Source: Opitutia bacterium (GTDB taxonomy: Bacteria; Verrucomicrobiota; Verrucomicrobiia; Opitutales; Seribacteraceae). Taken from it: a DNA stretch of 64,000 bases. The DNA lies in assembly GCA_002730975.1 (NCBI GenBank), contig PCBO01000010.1:22734-86733 (forward strand). The letters run 5' to 3'. The notes under the pieces were generated by a model. The model was not told where the DNA came from. It saw only the letters and a program-made list of their open reading frames with translations, and did not search any database. Shown in pieces: positions 30,407 through 40,184 of this stretch (positions are counted from its first letter, which is position 1; each line of letters opens with the position of its first letter). Made by a program: the position numbers and the translations under genes.

Positions 30407-31546
30407 CTAATTGATTAACAGTTTGTTATACAATTCGACTAGTTTCAAACCTTCACTCTTCCAATTGTAAGTTTTCTCAACCGCCTCTCTACCCCGAACA
30501 CCCATCGCTTCCGCCTCATATGGATTTGAGAATATCCATCTGATAGCGTCGGCAATAGAACTGGAACTCAGGGGGTCGACCAGAAGACCGCATTTTGCTC
30601 CATCAATTATCTCTCTCCATAGAGGGAAATCAGAGCCAATTACCGGTAAACCTGCAGCCATATATTCAAAAATTTTGTTGGGCTGGGCGTTAATATGGTT
30701 AGCGGAAGGATGAAAGAGGACTAAACCCGCTCTTGTATTGCCGAGAATTCTGGCCATGGTAGATCTAGAAACATGACCGTGATAGTTTACGAAACGCCAA
30801 CCTGAAAGAATCATGAGTTCATTACGCAAGGTTGGAGGATCAATTACACCGGCAAACTCAAATGAAAAATCATCAAGGTCTTCTAATTCTTCAATAGCCT
30901 GAACCATCTCCTTGGACCCGCGATTGGAAGTCGCATATCCTATGTATGAAACTGACATTGCCCTATTTTCAAAATCGATTTTTTGCTCTAGGATAAGCTC
31001 TTGAGGCAGGGGGAAATTCTGGACTGTAATTGTATTGGACTGAGGGAAATTCCTAGAAATGCTTTTTGTCGCCGCAATATTGGCGTTAAAAAAAGTTGCA
31101 CCGACGCGTTCTGAAAAACGAATCGCTAACTTAAGAGGATACCTAATTGGCCATGGAATCCATTCTCGACTATACGCAACAAGACCAAAGTCTTCATGCA
31201 CATCGTAAACGACTTTGTAGCCTAAAAATCTCAGAATGATTCCCAAGGGAATGATTTCAGGGTCATGAAAATGAATAATGAGAGGTTTGACTTTTCGTAT
31301 AAGAAGAAAAGCTTTGAAGAGACCTTTTAGAATACGAATGATTCTGTTTCCATGAATCCTTCCCAAATCCTTGACACAAAAATTGTTATCGGCTTGCTTG
31401 CTGTCGCCTTCACCATCAGCGACAATTAGCATGATCTGGTGGTTGAATGCGGACGAAAGAGTCTGAATCTGTTTAACGAAAATACGAGTATCCGTTCGTG
31501 GATGCAGAGTGCTTACGTGCACAAGTGTTTCCGAAGGACTGCTCAC
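30407..31546 (-). CDS. Glycosyltransferase family 4-type
   Basis: 379 aa; VVYDVHEDFGL, PNKIFEYMAAGLPVIGSDFPLWREII. Confidence 0.87.
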   Translation of the reverse strand: MSSPSETLVHVSTLHPRTDTRIFVKQIQTLSSAFNHQIMLIVADGEGDSKQADNNFCVKDLGRIHGNRIIRILKGLFKAFLLIRKVKPLIIHFHDPEIIPLGIILRFLGYKVVYDVHEDFGLVAYSREWIPWPIRYPLKLAIRFSERVGATFFNANIAATKSISRNFPQSNTITVQNFPLPQELILEQKIDFENRAMSVSYIGYATSNRGSKEMVQAIEELEDLDDFSFEFAGVIDPPTLRNELMILSGWRFVNYHGHVSRSTMARILGNTRAGLVLFHPSANHINAQPNKIFEYMAAGLPVIGSDFPLWREIIDGAKCGLLVDPLSSSSIADAIRWIFSNPYEAEAMGVRGREAVEKTYNWKSEGLKLVELYNKLLIN

Positions 31547-31566
31547 TAGGAGAAAAAACTTACAAC

Positions 31567-32703
31567 TTACCAGTTTCGCCTAACGCGAATACCTCTTTTT
31601 TCTAAGGTCTCCTTAAGCCAAGTTCTATATTTATGCCATATCAATTCATTAGGATATTCATCATGCTTTTGTGGAGAATCAGCCATTATCTTCTCCCAAT
31701 CAGAATGTTTTAAACCTAATTTCTTAAGGAAATAGTCTTTGTCCGATCTCAGTGATTGTGGATCATAGAGAGGTTTTGTGAGTAGGTTCAAGGCTTCCTC
31801 TCTAGTAATTTGCCCATCCACAATCAGGCTGGAATAATGGGCGCGGCGCTTATCAAATCCAAATTTAACTGGTAAATAATGTGCTTGGAAGAATTTAGTG
31901 AACCTAGATTCATGATGTTTACCGCCATAATCCTTCCATCCGTAATCAACTTTCAGAGTATCAATGGCTTGTTCCCTATGATAATCGACATCGTTGAGGA
32001 TTCTGTAATTACGAACTCCTCTAACAAAAGGAAGCCAGAAATATGATTTTAACATACCCATGGAGGGGTACCCTCTTAAGCCATGTGTTCCATAAAGTCG
32101 CGATATTGCCTTAATATGCTTGAGGTCGCGAGCATCATGCCCCCAGGAACCCGGAAGAATAGATTCACTGGCAAAGTTGCCTCCGGAGACAAAGTCTTTT
32201 AACCTAAATTTAGAAGCGACAAGATTGTTTACCGCAACAATAGCATGATCTTGCGGTATGTCGCAATTAGGTACTGATGCTCGAAAGAAAGCAGCCTGCA
32301 AATCTCTCATCGACTCCCAATCCACAACAATGGTTTCTAGGTCAATTCCCAGCGTGTTGACCAAAGAATGTATGTTATGGGTTGCTTCTTCGCTATTCCA
32401 ACCGGTATCACAATGAACCGCTAAAAGCCTAAGACCGGCTTTATGCGCCATTGCAGTCGCGTAGGTGCTATCTACTCCCCCGCTTAGACCAACAAGAGCA
32501 TCAAAATCTCTATTTTTATTTCTTTTCTTTATGCCATCAACCGTTCTCTCTAAATTATCTATTCCCTTTTTTCCCTTCGACACAAAGGAGTCCATCACCG
32601 AGATAGCATTGACACAGTGGTTGCAATAACCACTAGCGTTAAATGTAATCTCATAGTCAGATGTATTCATGACACATCGCCTGCATTCTTGCTGATTTTT
32701 CAT
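31567..32703 (-). CDS. wbpG: N-acetyl sugar amidotransferase (WbpG/PseA-like)
   Basis: 378 aa; CRRCVMNTSDYEITFNASGYCNHCVNA, ALVGLSGGVDSTYATAMAHKAGLRLLAVHCDTGWNSEEA; overlaps HisF-like gene by 4 bp. Confidence 0.9.
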   Translation of the reverse strand: MKNQQECRRCVMNTSDYEITFNASGYCNHCVNAISVMDSFVSKGKKGIDNLERTVDGIKKRNKNRDFDALVGLSGGVDSTYATAMAHKAGLRLLAVHCDTGWNSEEATHNIHSLVNTLGIDLETIVVDWESMRDLQAAFFRASVPNCDIPQDHAIVAVNNLVASKFRLKDFVSGGNFASESILPGSWGHDARDLKHIKAISRLYGTHGLRGYPSMGMLKSYFWLPFVRGVRNYRILNDVDYHREQAIDTLKVDYGWKDYGGKHHESRFTKFFQAHYLPVKFGFDKRRAHYSSLIVDGQITREEALNLLTKPLYDPQSLRSDKDYFLKKLGLKHSDWEKIMADSPQKHDEYPNELIWHKYRTWLKETLEKRGIRVRRNW

Positions 32704-33455
32704 TGGACTAACGAATTAAGTTCCTTCTCGGACAAGTAATTAATCAAAACACCACGTCGAGGCCCCTGAAAAACAAACATACTACCAGCAGCAACGGCAT
32801 GCGCTCCTGCTTTAAGCGCTTGTTGCAAGTGTGCATGAGTACCCGCTCCCCCTACTGCAACCACGGGAACTGAAACACTTTCTGAAACACGAGAAATTAA
32901 GTTAAGGTGCATTCCTTGCATCTGCCCATCATGGGGTATCGATCTAATAATAATCTCTCCGACTCCAAAATCTACACATTTCATAGCAAAAGCAATTGGA
33001 TCGAGATGGGTTTTATGCTTCCCCCGTGAAGTGAATACTTTGTTTTTGCCAAACCAGGAATTACCCACGTCAATCGATACGACGATACTTTGCCCTCCAA
33101 AAGCAGATACTGCATCTTTCAACAAATCGGGAGTTTTCTCTGCCCATGTGTTCAACACTACTTTCTCAAAACCAGCTCGAAAAACTTCTTCAATACGGTG
33201 CAAGGAATTCAAGTGCCCACCAAATCCCATTGGCATAAAAGCTTCGGGAGCCATTTCCTTTACGAACTCAAACGTCTTGATAGAGGGCTCTTTGCTTATA
33301 TCGAAAATTAACAATTCATCTACCTCTTTATCATTAAATATTCTTAAAGCGTTTAGGGGATCACCAACATACACGGGGGATTTGAATGAACGCGTTCGAA
33401 ATAGGCCAATTCCATCTAGAGTCAGGACAGGAATTACGCGGGGGCGAATTATCAT
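32700..33455 (-). CDS. hisF: HisF-like imidazole glycerol phosphate synthase cyclase subunit (polysaccharide-locus type)
   Basis: 251 aa; IIRPRVIPVLTLDGIGLFRTRSFKSPVYVGDPLNALRIFNDKEVDELLIFDI; VAVGGAGTHAHLQQALKAGAHAVAAGSMFVFQG. Confidence 0.9.
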   Translation of the reverse strand: MIIRPRVIPVLTLDGIGLFRTRSFKSPVYVGDPLNALRIFNDKEVDELLIFDISKEPSIKTFEFVKEMAPEAFMPMGFGGHLNSLHRIEEVFRAGFEKVVLNTWAEKTPDLLKDAVSAFGGQSIVVSIDVGNSWFGKNKVFTSRGKHKTHLDPIAFAMKCVDFGVGEIIIRSIPHDGQMQGMHLNLISRVSESVSVPVVAVGGAGTHAHLQQALKAGAHAVAAGSMFVFQGPRRGVLINYLSEKELNSLVQ

Positions 33456-34072
33456 GTCAGATTAATAAAATCACGAATAAGCGCTTTGCCAGATCGATGG
33501 CTTTTTTCTGGATGGAATTGAACACCAAGCAATCGACCATGACGGATACCACTAGCAAAACGAATACCCTCATATTCTGTTGTTGATAAACATTCAGATC
33601 TATTTGCACCATCAACAAAGAAAGAATGTACAAAATAAAACCTTTCACATTCGCTTAAATGAGGAAAGTCAACTTCAGGTCGGAAGGAAGCGGAGTTCCA
33701 ACCCATATGAGGAACTTTGATACTTCTATCTATATGATCCTTTTCGGGAAAACGCTTTGTATCGAGGTCAAACCAACCTAGTCCTTCGCAGTTTCCTTCA
33801 GCACTAAATCTAGTCATTAATTGCATGCCTAGACAAATTCCCATTATCCATGTGTTACGATTTTTTGCGTTTTCTAATGCGGAGAGCCAGCCAGTTTTAC
33901 GCATACGCTTCATAGCTTCGCCAAAATGACCAACACCAGGCAGAATAACTTTTTCGTAGTTATCGAGAGCGTCTGGTTGATCGACAACAAAAGGACGGAA
34001 ACCTAAATGAGTGACCATATTTACAATCGAACCAATATTACCCATTCCATAATCTACAATACAAATAGACAT
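33452..34072 (-). CDS. hisH: HisH-like glutamine amidotransferase subunit
   Basis: 206 aa; ICIVDYGMGNIGSI, VILPGVGHFGEAM, IMGICLGMQLM (Cys nucleophile), GVQFHPEKSHRSG. Confidence 0.92.
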   Translation of the reverse strand: MSICIVDYGMGNIGSIVNMVTHLGFRPFVVDQPDALDNYEKVILPGVGHFGEAMKRMRKTGWLSALENAKNRNTWIMGICLGMQLMTRFSAEGNCEGLGWFDLDTKRFPEKDHIDRSIKVPHMGWNSASFRPEVDFPHLSECERFYFVHSFFVDGANRSECLSTTEYEGIRFASGIRHGRLLGVQFHPEKSHRSGKALIRDFINLT

Positions 34073-34075
34073 AAC

Positions 34076-35215
34076 TTACACAATTTTGAATTGTTTATAT
34101 GCTTCCAACATAACCTCTTCTTGCGCTTCCCAGCATAAGGTGTCTCTGGCTTTTCTTATATCATCGTTAAATTTGGATTTATCCATTTTAAAAATGACTC
34201 GTAAGGAATTCTTTATTTCTTCGGTTGATAAAAAACTTGCAACGTAACCAATATTAAATTTCTCTACAACTTTACGCATCTCTGGAACATCGTTAACGAT
34301 AACAGGTAAACCAGCCATGATGTACTCGAAAAACTTATTAGGTAAACAAAAGTAATCATTTAAACTGTTATTATCGATATAAGATATCCCAACATCAGCT
34401 GAAGACGTATATTTAAGAACAGAATCCGGGGAAGCAGCAGGTCGTAAGAATATGCTTGAATGATTGGAAGCATACTTTCTTACTAAATGTGTTAGAGGAC
34501 CAGCACCCATGAAGACCATAACATATTGTTCGTCATTCCATTTTGAAAAAATAGACAAAAGACCTTCAATGCCACGGCCAGATTGGAGTCCGCCTTGATA
34601 TAGTAAGATTTTTTTTGAATGATCTAAACCTAATTCATGATGAAGAATCTTAGATCTAATTGGTTTATAATATTTAGGACAGTTAAGTACAGTTACTATA
34701 TTGTTTATATTGTAATTTTCCTGATACCAACTTTTTATACCATCTGATACAACTATTATAAGATCTGGGAATCCGATAAGCAAACTTTCTAAACATTTCG
34801 CACAGTATTTCCTAAAGCCGTTGAGACCGTGAATTTCAGTTTCTAATTCATGTGCATCATATACTAGCCTTGCACAACATAATTTAGATAATACAACACC
34901 AATCGGAAGCAAAACAAAGTGATGTATATTTATTACATCAATTTTCTTCATCTTACAGAAGATAAAACATTTAATTAAATATTCAATATATTTGAAAATT
35001 TGAAAAAATAAAATCTTTGGTAAGAATCTACAAAACAGAGGAAACCTGTGAACAGACCTTTTACAATCAATAGACTGATTGATGGAAAGACCATGTGCAT
35101 GTAAAGAAATAATATAAACATAATCAACTAGATTTGCATCTGCTAATGATTCAGTTTCCTTAAGAACACGACTATCGTGAGTGAAATGATTGGGAACTAT
35201 ATGAAGATTTTTAAT
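34076..35215 (-). CDS. Glycosyltransferase family 4-type; 5' end uncertain, no ATG/GTG/TTG for the full-length protein
   Basis: ORF track gives 34076-34951 (291 aa). The frame is open upstream and reads LIKNLHIVPNHFTHDSRVLKETESLADANLVDYVYIISLHAHGLS, a typical GT N-terminus; the natural start would be an ATT at 35213-35215. Confidence 0.72.
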   Translation of the reverse strand: MKNLHIVPNHFTHDSRVLKETESLADANLVDYVYIISLHAHGLSINQSIDCKRSVHRFPLFCRFLPKILFFQIFKYIEYLIKCFIFCKMKKIDVINIHHFVLLPIGVVLSKLCCARLVYDAHELETEIHGLNGFRKYCAKCLESLLIGFPDLIIVVSDGIKSWYQENYNINNIVTVLNCPKYYKPIRSKILHHELGLDHSKKILLYQGGLQSGRGIEGLLSIFSKWNDEQYVMVFMGAGPLTHLVRKYASNHSSIFLRPAASPDSVLKYTSSADVGISYIDNNSLNDYFCLPNKFFEYIMAGLPVIVNDVPEMRKVVEKFNIGYVASFLSTEEIKNSLRVIFKMDKSKFNDDIRKARDTLCWEAQEEVMLEAYKQFKIV

Positions 35216-35277
35216 AAGAGAAGCTCTGTCAGTTGTACTATGAAGTTTTTATAAATTGAAAAATATTAGAATACTTT

Positions 35278-36657
35278 TTATCTATACCTAAAACGCATAA
35301 TTCCTTTCCCGGTAAAAAAAGACAGAATTATAAATATAGTAATTATTGAGAGCATATAAATATCCATAAAAAAACTTGTTATACTGGTTTGCGCAATCAC
35401 TTTGAAGTGTAATATCAACCAAACAAATAAGCCAACTGAAAGCGGGTTAAATGCTTGGCGTAAAACAATTGAATTAATAAAATATATTAAGTATCCAACA
35501 AAAAAAGGAACAAATAATACACCTAAAATTCCGAAATTAGCATACATGTCTCCCCAGAATATGGTGGGCATTGAACCGACGATACCAAGTGCGATTTCAT
35601 TTGGGAATTGCCACGCCATAACCTCTGTAGTGATCTCAGTGTGCTCGAAAGGAAATATGCCCCCGGGATTCGGGAAAGATCTGCCCAAAAGGTAATCATG
35701 ATTATTTTGGAAATAATCGAGATAATGGTATGCAGACTGAATCTGACCTGTAAAAAGACGACTTGAAAGGGAGAAAATTGCAGACTCTAGATTTTCACTG
35801 TCCATGAAGTAAATATAAAACAAAGAGAGTATAGAAACCAATACAATAACGACTGGTAAAAATTTCTTTATCGATATTTTCCCTTCATTTTTAATCAAAG
35901 CGTAGACTAGAAATAAAGATATTACGAGTTCTGCCATCTGAGTTTTTTCAGTAGCCATTACCATTACTAACGTTGCGATAATAAAAGTTGGTACCAACAA
36001 AACAAAAGTAATGATTCTCTTTTGGATTAAATACAATCCAGTTAATACTAATAAAGAAAAGATTAAAACATCATGCGTGAATAATTTGTACCAGTGGTAA
36101 CTTCCATCAAATGAAGTGCCCATTGCAGATCTTGCCTCACCTGTTGACAGTTCACCTGATGTTGTGTTTAAAGCAACAAATAGAGCTACGTTTTGAATAC
36201 CAACTTTTGAAAGGTAAACTATTAGTACTAGGAAAGAGGCAGTAATGCTTAATAACAATCCTACATGAAGTCTAAATACGGAGTATTTTGAATAATTAAA
36301 ATTCCATATCATTGAAGTATTAAAAATATTAGATTTCAGATTAACATATTTTCGATAATCCAGTGATCCACAGTGTCCACGAGCAATGATAAATCCAAAG
36401 AGCATAAAAAACATTGTAATGGAGGTAAAGAAAAAGACCTGTAAAATCAGGTATTTATCGGTAACTAGAACAGCTCTTTGCCAATCTAATTTGAAATACA
36501 GTACTGGTAATCCGACATACTGATAAATATAAATTGCTACAATTACAATAGAGGGAATTGATACACGAAGTATACTTAACCCTGCCGACTTGAGGAGTAA
36601 ATGCCATAAAAAAGGAAACAAGAACCAAAGGAACAGGAAACACAAATCTTCGACCAT
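35278..36657 (-). CDS. O-antigen/exopolysaccharide repeat-unit polymerase (Wzy-like)
   Basis: 459 aa polytopic membrane protein with about 10-12 hydrophobic segments and a long hydrophilic loop (SSRLFTGQIQSAYHYLDYFQNNHDYLLGRSFPNPGGIFPFEH) in a Wzx/Wzy locus. Confidence 0.75.
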   Translation of the reverse strand: MVEDLCFLFLWFLFPFLWHLLLKSAGLSILRVSIPSIVIVAIYIYQYVGLPVLYFKLDWQRAVLVTDKYLILQVFFFTSITMFFMLFGFIIARGHCGSLDYRKYVNLKSNIFNTSMIWNFNYSKYSVFRLHVGLLLSITASFLVLIVYLSKVGIQNVALFVALNTTSGELSTGEARSAMGTSFDGSYHWYKLFTHDVLIFSLLVLTGLYLIQKRIITFVLLVPTFIIATLVMVMATEKTQMAELVISLFLVYALIKNEGKISIKKFLPVVIVLVSILSLFYIYFMDSENLESAIFSLSSRLFTGQIQSAYHYLDYFQNNHDYLLGRSFPNPGGIFPFEHTEITTEVMAWQFPNEIALGIVGSMPTIFWGDMYANFGILGVLFVPFFVGYLIYFINSIVLRQAFNPLSVGLFVWLILHFKVIAQTSITSFFMDIYMLSIITIFIILSFFTGKGIMRFRYR

Positions 36658-36774
36658 TAACTATATCTTAATAAATTTAAGAATTAAAATTACTAATATG
36701 TAATTAATTTTTCGATGTAGAAAAAGATTTTCTTTCCTATTCTCATCTTATATCTCTTATTTTATTAAACGATA

Positions 36775-38151
36775 TTACTGAATAAGGGCTAGGTAAAACT
36801 CCCGATCTTTCTCAGTAGTGAAATTAGAATTATGCCACAATAGAGTGAAATCACCACCAAACTGCATTGCCCTTTTCTTTAGTGTAAGCATTAAATCTAT
36901 TGCCTTGTCAGTATGACCAAGTCCTAAGTATAAGTCATCCATAGCGGAAACCTCCATTACTATGAGTGGAAGTTGACTTATCTTCAAAGCACAACATTTT
37001 CCCCAGTCCCACATCTGAAATGAATGCGCAGTTCCATAACGAAATCCTGGCGCGTCGGCAAAAGACCCTGTACTATCGTAACTGAAACCGGCTGCGTCGA
37101 GACATGATGGCGTTTTTTTGCTATCCCAACGTAAGTAATGTTGGCGGTTACTAGAAATATCCTGATTAATGCCGAATTGCGCGCAAGTCTGCTGCAACAA
37201 GATATTTTCGGCCCGTAGTTGTACAGAATCACAAACCGCATTGTAGCTACCATGCATGGCAATCTGATGTTCGCGTTGATTAATTTTCAATAAAAGATTT
37301 TTAATGAATGGTTCGTCTAGGTTATATGACACATCATAGATTGAACTTCTCCCTGAAACAAAAAAGAATGTTACCTGACTATTAACTGCTTCATTTGCAT
37401 CCATAATCCAATCGAAAGTATTGTTGGGGTCATGTGACCAGTTCCCGCGTCTCTGAGCCAAAGCATTATTTAATGTTTTAAAAGCTTTTGACCACGAATG
37501 TCGTTTAAGAAGATCTCCTGCGACTCTCTTGGCAATGCAAGGAAGAGTCTTCAACGTATCATCATAAGGAACATCGACATCACAAGTTACGAGCACTTTA
37601 CCTTGTTTTTCTTTTCGTTTGAGGCGCGGCCATATTCTAGTCATTGCAGAAAATAAGATCCCCACATATTCATCAACAATAGGACGGTTAAGAAAGTCAG
37701 CCTTTTGGGCAATGGATGCAATTGCAGGAAAGCGGTCGTGTTGATCCCGCTCTGACTTCACAGTCTCTTCATAGCGCGAAAGCATAAAAAAAACGGATCC
37801 GAATATATCGAGATTCAAATAACCATTACCGGTTACATCCAAGTAAAAACCGGGTGCTCCAAAAAGTACGGGGACAACATCGTCGACTAGATTAACATCT
37901 AACCCTGAAGTAGAGACAGACCAACAGGCAAGTGGAAGTTCCGGCAGGGATTCCAGTTCTAGCCAATTGGACGATGCAGAAGAGAAGAAAACGTCAGGAA
38001 TAGTAAGTTTACGATTGGCATGATGGATCGTGTAGTCACTAGACGTTTCGTTCGAAATTCTTAAAGGCAGACCAAGTATCTCCCCGAAAATGAAAGAACA
38101 TATCCAATCGCGTTCAGCCAAAAAACTAGAAGGCTGTTTGAAATCAAGCAC
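36775..38151 (-). CDS. Polysaccharide deacetylase-like protein, copy 2
   Basis: 458 aa; VLVTCDVDVPYDDTLKTLP, EHQIAMHGSYNAVCDSVQLRAENILLQQTCAQFGINQDISSNRQHYLRW, DFTLLWHNSNF; same layout as 28943-30379. Confidence 0.68.
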   Translation of the reverse strand: MLDFKQPSSFLAERDWICSFIFGEILGLPLRISNETSSDYTIHHANRKLTIPDVFFSSASSNWLELESLPELPLACWSVSTSGLDVNLVDDVVPVLFGAPGFYLDVTGNGYLNLDIFGSVFFMLSRYEETVKSERDQHDRFPAIASIAQKADFLNRPIVDEYVGILFSAMTRIWPRLKRKEKQGKVLVTCDVDVPYDDTLKTLPCIAKRVAGDLLKRHSWSKAFKTLNNALAQRRGNWSHDPNNTFDWIMDANEAVNSQVTFFFVSGRSSIYDVSYNLDEPFIKNLLLKINQREHQIAMHGSYNAVCDSVQLRAENILLQQTCAQFGINQDISSNRQHYLRWDSKKTPSCLDAAGFSYDSTGSFADAPGFRYGTAHSFQMWDWGKCCALKISQLPLIVMEVSAMDDLYLGLGHTDKAIDLMLTLKKRAMQFGGDFTLLWHNSNFTTEKDREFYLALIQ

Positions 38152-38279
38152 TGTAGGATTTAAAACTTAACGAATCTGAAACAACCCATTGACGCGCTGA
38201 ACCGGAACTAAGACTTCATCCAGATGGCAATTTAGGAAATTACAAAATACCCCAATCATTACATTGATTTAAAGTTGTA

Positions 38280-39254
38280 TTATTTATATGCGAACACATG
38301 AAAGCCCGGGGTTTGTGAGACACGAAACCCTATAGACTTAAGATAATCCGCAATTCTGGGACCTACTTTACCTTGGCCATCATCGTACCAACCAGGTGCA
38401 ATAATTCGTAAAGATGTAGTGTTAATTAGAAACTCTCGACATGCCTCAAGTATAAGCAACTCAGCACCATTTACTGTTAATATCAAAAAATTAGGCTCCA
38501 TACTATTTTCGGAGAGAATAGTTTTAATGCTCTTTGCTTTGACTTTGGATACTTCGCCATCTTCAATAACGCCTTCTACAATAGAATTCGAAGTGCTACC
38601 TGCTTTGTAGATATCAAGTTCGTCTTCGTCTACATCAGCAACAGTACAATACAAACTGGTCACATTGGTAATATTGTTTTGCTCCAGATTTAGATTAAGA
38701 ACATTAAAATGTTCTTCATCCGCTTCGATGCTTAACACCCGACCTTCAGCACCGACTATTCTACTCATCCTTAGAGCTCCAAATCCAATAAATGCTCCGA
38801 TCTCGAGAACTTGGTCTCCTTTTTTTAATTCAAGAGCAGATTGAAATTCGTCTATATCCTGCGGAGGCAGTTCATACAATGTATTGGATTTTTGAGGATC
38901 AAGAAACAACGGAAAATGATTCCTTGGAATCAGTCCCGTCCTAATACGCGCACTTGGCATGAAATGGGGATATTTATAGCGAGTTATATATTCTACAACT
39001 ACTCCGCAGTACTCAGAGGGGATGGTAGCGCCTTTGTAATAAGGAATCTCACCATCAATTGCTGAAAGAGAAGTCCCATCCCTCAAAGTGATGGAAGAGT
39101 AGCCGGATACAATTTCAAATCGAGATACTTCGCCTTGATCAATATTGTTTCTAATTAATGCGTGTAAACACAATTTTCTACCAAGCAATCTAACCCAATT
39201 ACCAAGTAACGAAGATTTTGGAATTTTCACCAAATATTTCTGCAATGTTTTCAT
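38280..39254 (-). CDS. FkbM-family methyltransferase
   Basis: 324 aa; ELKKGDQVLEIGAFIGFGALRMSRIVGAEGRVLSIEADEEHFNVLNLNLEQNNITNVT, LTVNGAELLILEAC. Confidence 0.78.
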   Translation of the reverse strand: MKTLQKYLVKIPKSSLLGNWVRLLGRKLCLHALIRNNIDQGEVSRFEIVSGYSSITLRDGTSLSAIDGEIPYYKGATIPSEYCGVVVEYITRYKYPHFMPSARIRTGLIPRNHFPLFLDPQKSNTLYELPPQDIDEFQSALELKKGDQVLEIGAFIGFGALRMSRIVGAEGRVLSIEADEEHFNVLNLNLEQNNITNVTSLYCTVADVDEDELDIYKAGSTSNSIVEGVIEDGEVSKVKAKSIKTILSENSMEPNFLILTVNGAELLILEACREFLINTTSLRIIAPGWYDDGQGKVGPRIADYLKSIGFRVSQTPGFHVFAYK

Positions 39255-39281
39255 ATGCTTCTTGCTTCTCTTTTAATTTTT

Positions 39282-40184
39282 CTAAACTTTATAACCAAAA
39301 TCTTCGGCCATTCCCCCTGCTATTTTTCTCATATGAGTATGCATACAATCGGACCAATCAGCAACTTTCGGGAATGAACCGGATTCTTGTCGGTTAAGTT
39401 TTTTGCCAATGATCGATGATATCTTTCTATGAGGCGGTAATGAACTTCCCAAGAATGAAAACAGCTTATCCATTTCCTCGTCTCTAGTATTAAAAATATC
39501 CTCTGAGCGTATCAAAAGCTTACGGTTTTGAGGTAGAGAGGAAGTAAAGTCACAAATCCATCTGTTTGTTTCCGCCCAAAGCCAAACATTTTTTTGAAAG
39601 CTATCAAGAGTTTCCCAATTCTCCCCCATTGGAGATTTAGTACGACAAATAATCCTGTTTCTATCATCAGGGTTTCCGGAATACCAGTTCCGCCTCATAG
39701 CAGATCTAACGACATATCTGGGATCTCGGACTACATGAATAAATTTCACATTGGGAACTGCCTTGAGGATAATCGGGGCTAAAAAAGACCCCTCTGGAGA
39801 TGTCTCGATATATCCTTTTTCAAAAGATAAAGCATCTGTGAGCAACTCCATTCTCAAGGAGAAGAAAGTCTCTAAAATCACCTCAGAGACGAGATCGTTA
39901 TCCGAATGCTCATACGAAAGTTTGGATATTCCTGTCAATTGAGGACTGGGTTCATGGTATGCAAATACATTGTCTACCAGATTTAATAACCTTGCAAGAG
40001 TCTGGGTCCCTGTACGGCCTGTTGAAAGAACAAAGACACATGGCCGTTTTTCATCAAATTTCTTCAGTAAATCTGTATCACCATAATTCAGCAGGGTCTT
40101 TTTTTTTAATTTTAATCTAACATATTGGTATAACTGCCTTGGTGAACGATCTATCAGCAGTGAGAACAGTTTTGTGAGAAGCAT
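39282..40184 (-). CDS. Sulfotransferase family protein
   Basis: 300 aa; CVFVLSTGRTGTQTLARLLNLVDNVFAYHEPSPQ (PAPS-binding style), KFIHVVRDPRYVVRSAMRRNWY. Confidence 0.85.
   Translation of the reverse strand: MLLTKLFSLLIDRSPRQLYQYVRLKLKKKTLLNYGDTDLLKKFDEKRPCVFVLSTGRTGTQTLARLLNLVDNVFAYHEPSPQLTGISKLSYEHSDNDLVSEVILETFFSLRMELLTDALSFEKGYIETSPEGSFLAPIILKAVPNVKFIHVVRDPRYVVRSAMRRNWYSGNPDDRNRIICRTKSPMGENWETLDSFQKNVWLWAETNRWICDFTSSLPQNRKLLIRSEDIFNTRDEEMDKLFSFLGSSLPPHRKISSIIGKKLNRQESGSFPKVADWSDCMHTHMRKIAGGMAEDFGYKV

Noticed and set aside
32700-34072. HisF/HisH as part of histidine biosynthesis
   Set aside because: No other his genes adjacent, and coupling to a WbpG-like gene fits the polysaccharide amidination role.
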